25,090 nucleotides of DNA from JBDRDI01 sp043820875 (lineage in GTDB: Bacteria > Patescibacteriota > Patescibacteriia > Patescibacteriales > UBA12075), in NCBI GenBank assembly GCA_043820875.1, contig JBDRDI010000040.1:1-25090 (forward strand), in the 5' to 3' direction. The notes below the pieces were generated by a model. That model had not been told where the DNA came from, did no database searches, and was given only the letters and a program-made list of their open reading frames with translations. The position numbers and the translations under genes were made by a program. Positions 8,027-14,091 of the stretch are shown here, piece by piece; the first letter of the stretch is position 1, and every line of letters begins with the position of its first letter.

Positions 8027-8641
8027 TTATACCCTTCGTGGATTTTTAGCTCGACAGCCGTTATGAGGAATTGGAGTGATATCTTTGATAGATGTCACTA
8101 TTAATCCATTATTATTTAATGACCTTACTGCTGATTCTCTTCCTGTGCCCACGCCATTAATAAAAACAGAAACTTCAGACAAGCCGTATTCTTCTCTGGC
8201 TTTTCCAACAGCGATTCTGGTAATTATTTGAGCGGCATATGGAGTTGATTTTTTTGGCCCTCTGAAACCGGCCACGCCGGCGCTGGCCCACGACAAGACG
8301 TCTCCTTGCGTATCAGTCAAAGTTACTATGGTATTGTTATAGGTTGCTTTAATAAAAGCCTTGCCCACAGAAACGCTTCTCTTGGTTTTTTTCTTTTTCT
8401 TTCTTATTTTTTTCGTTGGCTTACCATCCTTGTCAGTCTTCTTTTTTTCCAGTTTCTTTTGTATATCTTCAGGAAGTTCTTCCATCCCCAAACTGTCTTT
8501 TCTCACTTCCAAAATTTTTTCCTCTTCCTTGCTGTCAACAGGCTTAACATCAGCGGTTTTTGGTACCGTGTTTTCTTTTACATCTTCTTTAACATCTTCT
8601 TTAACATCTTCTTTTTTGTTTTCTTTTTTTTCTTCTGGCAT
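8027..8641 (-). CDS. rpsK: 30S ribosomal protein S11 with long charged N-terminal extension
   Basis: Of the 204 residues, only about 90-204 are the S11 core: G-K-A-F-I-K-A-T-Y-N-N-T-I-V-T-L-T-D, W-A-S-A-G, G-F-R-G-P-K-K-S-T-P-Y-A-A, and the end P-H-N-G-C-R-A-K-N-P-R-R-V. Ordinary S11 is about 130 residues. The first ~85 residues are low-complexity and highly charged: Lys/Glu-rich with three tandem Lys-Glu-Asp-Val units, a short acidic stretch, then a strongly basic run before the core. The ATG at 8641 is the only ATG at the start of the extended frame, and the next upstream gene (rpsM) ends 27 bases away, so the extension is probably translated. An internal start close to the core would need a non-ATG codon. 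The extension is predicted to be disordered. Confidence 0.94.
   Translation of the reverse strand: MPEEKKENKKEDVKEDVKEDVKENTVPKTADVKPVDSKEEEKILEVRKDSLGMEELPEDIQKKLEKKKTDKDGKPTKKIRKKKKKTKRSVSVGKAFIKATYNNTIVTLTDTQGDVLSWASAGVAGFRGPKKSTPYAAQIITRIAVGKAREEYGLSEVSVFINGVGTGRESAVRSLNNNGLIVTSIKDITPIPHNGCRAKNPRRV
8580..8615. repeat. 12-base tandem repeat inside rpsK
   Basis: Three near-perfect copies of a 12-base unit (plus-strand ACATCTTCTTTA) encode the Lys-Glu-Asp-Val repeats of the S11 extension. A similar 12-base duplication (TTTACCCTCATC, 6561-6584) encodes the Lys-Asp-Glu-Gly pair in the RpoA tail. Both suggest growth of charged tails by replication slippage. Confidence 0.85.
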
Positions 8642-8668
8642 ATTAAAATTATGTATGTAAATTATTTT

Positions 8669-9061
8669 TTATGTTTTTTGCCCGGCAATTTTTCTTCCCG
8701 ACCCGACAGTCACTCTTTTTCCGCCGCGAACAGTCCTGTTGTTTGTTTTTGTTCTTTGACCGTGAACCGGAAGATTTTTGGAATGTCTCACACCGCGATA
8801 ACAACCAATTTCTTTCAAACGCTTTATATTACCAACAATTTCTCGCCTCAAATCCCCTTCTATTTTATATCCCTTTTCGATTGTGTCTCTAAGTATCTTT
8901 ATTTCTTCCTCTTTCAAATCTTTTACTCTGGTGCTTGGATCAATTTTTGTTTTCTTTAAAATTTCCTTGGAAACCATATTGCCAATACCAAAAATATAGG
9001 TTATTGATATTTCAACCCTTTTTTCATTCGGAATTGTTACACCGGCTATTCTTACTGCCAT
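8669..9061 (-). CDS. rpsM: 30S ribosomal protein S13
   Basis: The 130-residue protein starts M-A-V-R-I-A-G-V-T-I-P and continues with the helix-turn region Y-I-F-G-I-G. It has the long central helix and the tail R-H-S-K-N-L-P-V-H-G-Q-R-T-K-T-N-N-R-T that contacts tRNA in the 30S head. Length is slightly above the usual 120 residues because of a longer basic end. It lies between rpmJ and rpsK, the standard order. No Shine-Dalgarno motif is present before the ATG. Confidence 0.97.
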   Translation of the reverse strand: MAVRIAGVTIPNEKRVEISITYIFGIGNMVSKEILKKTKIDPSTRVKDLKEEEIKILRDTIEKGYKIEGDLRREIVGNIKRLKEIGCYRGVRHSKNLPVHGQRTKTNNRTVRGGKRVTVGSGRKIAGQKT

Positions 9062-9095
9062 ATTTTATAATTTTTATATTTTTATAAACAAAAAA

Positions 9096-9209
9096 TTACC
9101 CCTGCCTTTGTTTATGTTTCGGGGTTTTGCAAATAATATGTACTCGTCCAAAACGACGAATTATTTTGCAATCTTTACAAATTTTTTTTACTGATGCTCT
9201 TACCTTCAT
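9096..9209 (-). CDS. rpmJ: 50S ribosomal protein L36 (zinc-binding form)
   Basis: This short gene encodes 37 residues beginning M-K-V-R-A-S-V-K-K-I and ending K-H-K-Q-R-Q-G. Cys11, Cys14, Cys27 and His32 form the L36 zinc ribbon, so this is the C+ form. Its position between infA (8-base gap) and rpsM (34-base gap) is the conserved bacterial order. The start codon is ATG at 9209, and the only upstream signal is AT-rich sequence. Confidence 0.97.
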   Translation of the reverse strand: MKVRASVKKICKDCKIIRRFGRVHIICKTPKHKQRQG

Positions 9210-9217
9210 ATGACTTA

Positions 9218-9463
9218 TTACATTCTATAAACTATTCTTCCCTTATTCAAATCATAAGGACTTATTTGTAATTTTACTTTATCTCCAGGCAACAATCTTA
9301 TTTTATGCATTCTCATTTTACCGGATAAATGCGCTAAAATCTCGTGTCCGTTTTCAAGCACGACTTTGAACGTAGCAGCGGGCATAAGTTCCACAACCTC
9401 GCCCCTTGTTTCAATAAAGTCTTTTGAATTTAAAGATTTTTGTTTTTTGTCTTCTTCAGGCAT
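9218..9463 (-). CDS. infA: Translation initiation factor IF-1
   Basis: Starting at the ATG at 9463, the protein has 81 residues: a polar N-terminal extension of about 10 residues, then the OB-fold with G-E-V-V-E-L-M-P-A-A-T-F-K-V, L-E-N-G-H-E-I-L-A-H-L-S-G-K-M-R, L-P-G-D-K-V and the end S-P-Y-D-L-N-K-G-R-I-V-Y-R. IF-1 occupies the 30S A site during initiation. An upstream TTG at 9484 would add seven residues but has no better ribosome-binding signal. The gene heads the nine-gene operon and follows an ~84-base leader with a hairpin. Confidence 0.95.
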   Translation of the reverse strand: MPEEDKKQKSLNSKDFIETRGEVVELMPAATFKVVLENGHEILAHLSGKMRMHKIRLLPGDKVKLQISPYDLNKGRIVYRM

Positions 9464-9495
9464 TAAATACAAAAAATTTGGCAAAATTTAAAAAT

Positions 9496-9515
9496 TTTAC
9501 CAAAACGTTGGTAAA
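9496..9515 (-). promoter_or_regulatory. Leader hairpin of the ribosomal operon
   Basis: An 8-bp perfect stem, TTTACCAA and TTGGTAAA around a 4-base loop, lies in the predicted 5' leader between the promoter and infA. AATTTTTAAATTTT follows on the minus strand. It could act as an attenuator or a regulator-binding site. Stem strength is modest because it is mostly A-T pairs. Confidence 0.5.
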
Positions 9516-9553
9516 TAATTTTATAAATAATTTATAATATTATCTGTAAAATA

Positions 9554-9582
9554 ATTATATATTTAAATATGTTTATTGTCAA
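9554..9582 (-). promoter_or_regulatory. Consensus sigma70 promoter of the infA-rpsI operon
   Basis: On the minus strand, TTGACA (9582-9577), a 17-base spacer and TATAAT (9559-9554) match both consensus hexamers fully. Transcription should begin near 9547, giving a leader of about 84 bases before the infA ATG. It lies 62 bases downstream of the alaS stop, so the operon is transcribed independently of alaS. Confidence 0.92.
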
Positions 9583-9643
9583 TAGTACTGGGGATGGATT
9601 TCTTAAATATAGAATTTTATCTAATATTAGACAATAAAAATAT

Positions 9644-11401
9644 TCAACTCAAAATAGCCTTAATTCTTCTCACGCCGGCGCTGGATGACTCTTCTTTTTT
9701 AATTTTAAATTTGCCAAGTTTGCCAATGTTTTCAACATGCGGTCCGCCACAAATTTCAGAGGAAAAAACATCATTTTCCGCGCCGATTGTGTAAACTTTT
9801 ACCTTTTCTCCGTATTTTGACTCAAACACGCCCATAGCGCCTCTTTTCTTCGCCTCATCAAGATTCATTTCTTCAACAGTCACCGGAAGTTCTTTTTCTA
9901 TCGCCTTGTTTATCAACCCTTCAACTTCCTCTTTTTGATTATCAGTCATTTTTTCTGGATATGAAAAGTCGAATCTTAATCTTTCTGATGTGATATTGCT
10001 TCCTTTCTGAACAACATTATCACCCAAGACTTTTCTAAGAGCAGACAATAATAGGTGCGCTGTTGTGTGAAGCTTTGTTGTTTCTTCACTTGCATCCGCC
10101 AAACCCCCTTTAAACATGCCAGATGAAGCTGTGCGGGAAAGATTTTGATGAGCTAATTTCTTCTTGTTAAAATCATCTATATCAACTTCAATATTTTTTT
10201 CTTTTGCTATATCAACTATTAATTCAAAAGGGAAACCATATGTTGAATAAAGTAAAAATGCATTATCGCCCGAAATATATTTTTCTTCAGCTATAATTTT
10301 TTCTAACATTTTTTTACCAAACCCCAGATGGACAACAAAAATGTCTTCTTCGTCCATTATAATTTTTTCAATATAATCTTTTTTCTCAAGTAGTTCCGGA
10401 TAAATATCTTTATATATTGATATCACCGGCTCAATGAGTAAACAAAATGATTTTTCGACTTCAATCAAGTCATAATAATATTTGGCGCGTCTTATTAATC
10501 TTCTCAGAACATAAGCGTTTCCGTTTTTACCAGGGACTAGTCCGTCAGCTATCATAAAAACCGCGGCCTTAATATGGTCTGCGATTATTCTGAAAACTTT
10601 TTGATTGTCGTCATACTTCTTGCCGGATGCTTCTTCAATTTTCTTAATAATATCTATAAACAAATCTGTCTTATAATCATCTCCCAAATTATTCATAACA
10701 GAAACAATGCGCTCCAGACCCATGCCTGTGTCCACATTTTTTTGCGAAAGCGCATCAAGGGTATTGTCACTTTTTTTATTATATTGTATGAAGACGTTAT
10801 TCCAGATTTCAACCCACAGCTCGTTGTCATCGTCAAAGCTTTCCGGTATTTCGTCCGCTTCTCCTGTCCAACAAAATATTTCCGTGTCCGGACCGCATGG
10901 ACCGGTCGCCATTCCCCACCAATTATTTTTTTTGGGCAGTTCAGCGATTCTTTCTTCCGGTACGCCCAAACTTTTCCAAATATTGTAAGACTCTATGTCA
11001 AACGGCGCATCGCTGTCACCTGCAAAAACAGAAACAGCAATTCTGTTCTTGTCCAATCCGAGCCATCTCTTATCAGTCAAAAATTCCCAACTCAATTTAA
11101 TAGCTTCTTCTTTAAAATAACCTCCAAGCGACCAGTTCCCAAGCATTTCAAAAAAAGTATGGTGAGCGGGGTCGCCGACTTCATCAATATCATCGGTGCG
11201 CAAACATTTTTGCGAATTGGTCAACAATTTTCCTTCCGGATGTTTTTCGCCCAAAAAATATGGCACCAACGGTTGCATGCCGGCAGTCGTGAAAAGCACG
11301 GTCGGGTCGTTTTCAGGAATCAAAGAAGCGCTCGGGATTATGGCGTGTCCTTTTTCTTTAAAAAAATCCAAATATTTTTGTCGTATTTCTTTTGAATTCA
11401 T
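9644..11401 (-). CDS. alaS: Alanyl-tRNA synthetase, short form without C-Ala domain
   Basis: The 585-residue protein has the class II catalytic domain (S-A-S-L-I-P-E-N-D-P-T-V-L-F-T-T-A-G-M, K-C-L-R-T-D-D-I, H-H-T-F-F-E-M-L-G-N-W-S, G-P-C-G-P-D-T-E-I, G-M-G-L-E-R) and a tRNA-recognition region. The editing domain has zinc ligands His445 and His449 (H-T-T-A-H) and Cys551 and His555 (C-G-G-P-H). It stops right after A-G-V-R-R-I-K-A-I-L-S, the end of the editing domain. The C-terminal DHHA1/C-Ala domain of ordinary AlaRS (about 870 residues) is absent. No remnant of it is seen in the 60 bases before the next promoter, so this is a reduced enzyme and not a frameshift. It attaches alanine to tRNA-Ala. 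It follows pilM by 21 bases on the same strand. Confidence 0.95.
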   Translation of the reverse strand: MNSKEIRQKYLDFFKEKGHAIIPSASLIPENDPTVLFTTAGMQPLVPYFLGEKHPEGKLLTNSQKCLRTDDIDEVGDPAHHTFFEMLGNWSLGGYFKEEAIKLSWEFLTDKRWLGLDKNRIAVSVFAGDSDAPFDIESYNIWKSLGVPEERIAELPKKNNWWGMATGPCGPDTEIFCWTGEADEIPESFDDDNELWVEIWNNVFIQYNKKSDNTLDALSQKNVDTGMGLERIVSVMNNLGDDYKTDLFIDIIKKIEEASGKKYDDNQKVFRIIADHIKAAVFMIADGLVPGKNGNAYVLRRLIRRAKYYYDLIEVEKSFCLLIEPVISIYKDIYPELLEKKDYIEKIIMDEEDIFVVHLGFGKKMLEKIIAEEKYISGDNAFLLYSTYGFPFELIVDIAKEKNIEVDIDDFNKKKLAHQNLSRTASSGMFKGGLADASEETTKLHTTAHLLLSALRKVLGDNVVQKGSNITSERLRFDFSYPEKMTDNQKEEVEGLINKAIEKELPVTVEEMNLDEAKKRGAMGVFESKYGEKVKVYTIGAENDVFSSEICGGPHVENIGKLGKFKIKKEESSSAGVRRIKAILS

Positions 11402-11422
11402 AAAACTGTTTTTTAAGAACGC

Positions 11423-12643
11423 TTAAAGATTGAGGTTCTCTATCTTTTTATACATCTCTTCTTGCAAATTTATTTTACTTTTATAAAAAATGGAAAACCC
11501 AAGAAGAAACGCTCCGGAGATTATAATCAATAAAACTAATATTATCTTGAATTTTACCTCTTCGCTTCTGATACTTTCTTTAATATGTGTATTTTTGTTC
11601 AGCTTTTTGACACGCGGCACAGGCATCGGTATAAACGGTTCGTCGCCCTCCACGTTGTCATCAAGCCCGCGCATAGCCAAGCCAATTGCTTCAACGTGCA
11701 AAAAGGACGCTCCTTTTTCCGTAATAATTTTTGTTTTTATGCTTAATTTTCTGGTAAAATATTCCGCAATGCCGTTGAATTTTGCTGTCCCGCCGACCAA
11801 AAGTACTTCTTCTATTTTCTTTCCTGAGGAATCGCTCCAATGTTCAAAAGTATTTTTTGTTTCTTCGGCAATCAAATCCAGCGTCTGTAAAATCATCGCG
11901 GATAATTGATTCATAGCGGACAAATCAGCATTTGCTTTTCTTTCCTCCGCTTCTCTGAACCCAAGTTGATATTTATTGGCAATGTCTTTTGTGATTTCAT
12001 CGCCAGCTATAAAAACAATCCGCGAATGGCGCAATTTATTTTTATCAAAAATTGAGATATTGGCTGTGGAAGCGCCCAAATCAATAATGCCCAGCGGTTG
12101 CTCTTCTTTCTTCGCGGCCAAACCGCGAAAAATCGCCAATGCTTCAATGTCAAATATTTTCAAATCCAACTTTAATTCTTTAAAAAGATCAAGCCATTCA
12201 TTAAGAACTCTTTTATTCGCCGCCGCGACCAATACGTCAATATAATCTTCACCACCGTCTAAAATTTTATATGAATATACCAAATCTTCTTGAGGAATCG
12301 GAATGTTTTTTTTGACTTTACTTTGAATAAAATATTTCAGTTGTTCGCGGTTGCAATTTTTGAATTGAAAAACGCGGATGCATGCTTGCGATTCCGGCAA
12401 ACCAAAAACAACACTCTTCCCCATGACAGGGCCTGGCTTGGCGCTTGAAAGCGCTTCTTTTATCACTTCAACCAAGCGCGCCTTTTTTTTGATCCGACCT
12501 CGAGACACAATCCCCGACTCAAATTCAACCCTGCCGATATTCAATATCTTGGGATTTTCCTTGGATCCACATAGCTCCGCGACCTCAACTGTCCGTTCGG
12601 CAATATCAATGCCCACGGAATTTTTTTTAAACAAATTGTTCAT
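11423..12643 (-). CDS. pilM: Type IV pilus assembly PilM-like ATPase with C-terminal membrane helix
   Basis: With the ATG at 12643 the protein has 406 residues. It has the actin/FtsA-like fold: phosphate-1 motif V-G-I-D-I-A-E-R-T (residues 10-18), phosphate-2 L-G-I-I-D-L-G-A-S-T-A-N-I, and adenosine motif L-L-V-G-G-T-A. These match PilM, the cytoplasmic ring protein of type IV pilus and related machines. Unlike ordinary PilM, the last ~43 residues form a membrane helix (about 366-388) and a short charged coiled segment, which resembles the start of PilN, normally PilM's partner. An earlier in-frame start at 12679 would overlap the previous gene. The ATG at 12643 is preferred because a good promoter sits just ahead of it. 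No other pilus gene is in the window. Confidence 0.8.
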   Translation of the reverse strand: MNNLFKKNSVGIDIAERTVEVAELCGSKENPKILNIGRVEFESGIVSRGRIKKKARLVEVIKEALSSAKPGPVMGKSVVFGLPESQACIRVFQFKNCNREQLKYFIQSKVKKNIPIPQEDLVYSYKILDGGEDYIDVLVAAANKRVLNEWLDLFKELKLDLKIFDIEALAIFRGLAAKKEEQPLGIIDLGASTANISIFDKNKLRHSRIVFIAGDEITKDIANKYQLGFREAEERKANADLSAMNQLSAMILQTLDLIAEETKNTFEHWSDSSGKKIEEVLLVGGTAKFNGIAEYFTRKLSIKTKIITEKGASFLHVEAIGLAMRGLDDNVEGDEPFIPMPVPRVKKLNKNTHIKESIRSEEVKFKIILVLLIIISGAFLLGFSIFYKSKINLQEEMYKKIENLNL

Positions 12644-12649
12644 TTTTAT

Positions 12650-12679
12650 ATTATACCACTCTATCCGCTTTTTGGACAA
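12650..12679 (-). promoter_or_regulatory. Extended -10 promoter for pilM, predicted leaderless
   Basis: On the minus strand, TTGTCC (12679-12674), an 18-base spacer ending T-G-G, and TATAAT (12655-12650) form a good sigma70 promoter with an extended -10 (TGnTATAAT). The ATG begins 6 bases after the -10 box, so the transcript should start at or next to the A of ATG. The -10 overlaps the stop codon of the upstream gene. Confidence 0.75.
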
Positions 12680-12971
12680 TAAGCTTTTTCAACCTTTCCC
12701 ATTCCTCGCCAACAAGCTCGCTATCATATTCAGCGCTGTGCATGCGCGAACCTGCATAACTCGTTTTTTTCTGATCCAAATGCAAGGTGATAATATATTT
12801 ATCATCCGTCTCTTGAAAATAGACGTGAAATCTGGGATAAAATTCTCGCGACAAACGCCGTACGAAACTTTCATTGCCCGTTCTCCTGTCTGTAATATAA
12901 CCATATCCCGCCGACCTTAAAAAGGTAGCTAGATTTTCTCGCAACTCATTTTTATTTATGGTAATTTTCAT
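12651..12971 (-). CDS. Small conserved-looking protein of unknown function
   Basis: The 106-residue soluble protein is not assigned to a named family. Visible features are a first part rich in polar helix-forming residues (R-E-N-L-A-T-F-L-R-S-A-G-Y), then alternating strands with several aromatics (F-Y-P-R-F-H-V-Y-F and Y-I-I-T-L-H-L-D-Q-K), an S-x-A-G-S-R-M-H-S-A-E-Y motif, and a helical end (E-E-W-E-R-L-K-K-L-I). The H-L-D-Q-K ... H-S-A-E-Y pattern looks familiar from other CPR hypothetical proteins, but that is memory and not a search. The ATG at 12971 overlaps the end of the GT4 gene by 20 bases, suggesting translational coupling, and its stop codon lies inside the pilM promoter. It is likely a real gene because of the dense packing and normal composition. 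Confidence 0.72.
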   Translation of the reverse strand: MKITINKNELRENLATFLRSAGYGYITDRRTGNESFVRRLSREFYPRFHVYFQETDDKYIITLHLDQKKTSYAGSRMHSAEYDSELVGEEWERLKKLIVQKADRVV

Positions 12972-14091
12972 AAGCGATTTCCCATGATTTTTTATATAAT
13001 TTTAATGTTTCTATTTTATTTGGTAATTTTTTTATAGCTTCTTGCGCTTTTTCGCCCATCTTATCAGTTTTTTCTTTATTGTTTACCAACTCCTCCATAG
13101 CACTTGTTAATGCTTCTTGATCTCCGATGTCTATTATGATACCACTTTCATTGTTTTTAATCACTTCGTCAGCACATCCGACTCTAGTCATAATTATTGG
13201 AAGCTTGGTAGCCGCAGCTTCGATAATCACCCTGCCCCATCCTTCATAATTTGACGGCAAAACAAAAGCACCAGCCATCCAAAATTGATCCCAGACATCT
13301 TCATATTTTGTCCAATCCAAAAATTCAACCTGATTTGTTAATTTTAATTTTTTTACTAAATTAATTAGATTCTTTTTTTCTTTCCCTTTTCCAATTATTT
13401 TTAACACAGATTTTTTCTTTATATTGTCATTCATTTCATAAAAAGATCGGATTAACAAGAGGATATTTTTTTGTTTAACCATCCGACCCATAGTTAAAAA
13501 CAAAAATTCTTTTTTATATATTTCCTTAAACATCTTTCTGCCTGTATTTTCTTCTTCAGAATAACTCACTTCTGTATAGACCGGCACCGTGATAATTTTT
13601 TTATCATCCACGCCGATTTTTATCAAAGTCTTCTTTATTTTTTTTGACACGACGCGCACACTGTCTGCTCGCTTGATTAAAAACTTGCCAAGATAATATC
13701 GAAAATAATTTCTCATGCTTTCTTTCTGCCAATATTTTTCACTGAAAAAATCTCCGTGCTCTTGGATATTCAAATTTATTTTATTTATTTTGGTGAGCAA
13801 CCATCCAACCAACGCAACTTCAAAAGGATCTTGCACAGTAATAACATTTATTTTTTCTTTTTTAATTATTTTATTTGCTAATAAAAAAATAGAAAATAAA
13901 ATAAAAGCTTTATTAAAACCAGATACTCCGTAAGCAATCACATTTTGTGCTAATTCAACTTTAATCTTTTTCCTGTTTGGCGCTAACACAATATATTGAT
14001 CAACTAAATTTCCATATTCAACCGTGCTCTTGGCCAAAAGAGATGTTTTATCTAATATTGAATTGTCCAAACTAAAACTTAAAATTTTCAT
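12952..14091 (-). CDS. Family 4 glycosyltransferase
   Basis: The 379-residue GT-B enzyme has an N-terminal domain containing V-Q-D-P-F-E-V-A and N-I-Q-E-H-G-D-F-F, and a C-terminal donor domain with T-M-G-R-M-V-K-Q-K-N, V-L-P-S-N-Y-E-G-W-G and the E-x7-E motif at residues 283-291. It is expected to transfer a sugar from a nucleotide donor in surface-glycan synthesis. Donor and acceptor are unknown. The ATG lies 20 bases inside the end of the GtrA-GT4 gene, and its own stop lies 20 bases inside the next gene. Lysine and isoleucine content is higher than in the neighbouring GT4 proteins. Confidence 0.9.
   Translation of the reverse strand: MKILSFSLDNSILDKTSLLAKSTVEYGNLVDQYIVLAPNRKKIKVELAQNVIAYGVSGFNKAFILFSIFLLANKIIKKEKINVITVQDPFEVALVGWLLTKINKINLNIQEHGDFFSEKYWQKESMRNYFRYYLGKFLIKRADSVRVVSKKIKKTLIKIGVDDKKIITVPVYTEVSYSEEENTGRKMFKEIYKKEFLFLTMGRMVKQKNILLLIRSFYEMNDNIKKKSVLKIIGKGKEKKNLINLVKKLKLTNQVEFLDWTKYEDVWDQFWMAGAFVLPSNYEGWGRVIIEAAATKLPIIMTRVGCADEVIKNNESGIIIDIGDQEALTSAMEELVNNKEKTDKMGEKAQEAIKKLPNKIETLKLYKKSWEIAYENYHK

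Noticed and set aside
8306..8959. Plus-strand open frame of 217 residues opposite rpsK and rpsM
   Set aside because: It is antisense to two certain ribosomal genes, is very rich in Phe and Ser as expected for the complement of Lys/Glu-rich coding sequence, and has no family features.
9464..9484. TTG-led extension of IF-1
   Set aside because: The ATG at 9463 already gives more residues than the family norm, and the TTG has no supporting ribosome-binding signal.
9608..9640. TCTAATATTAGA palindrome after alaS as a terminator
   Set aside because: The 6-bp A-T-rich stem has no loop and no following T-run. It is too weak to call.
9583..9643. Frameshifted remnant of the missing AlaRS C-terminal domain
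   Set aside because: Only 61 bases separate the alaS stop from the infA promoter, and no frame in them resembles DHHA1 or C-Ala.
10574..11395. Plus-strand open frame of 273 residues opposite alaS
   Set aside because: It lies fully inside alaS on the other strand. Its composition is typical of a shadow frame and it has no promoter or motif.
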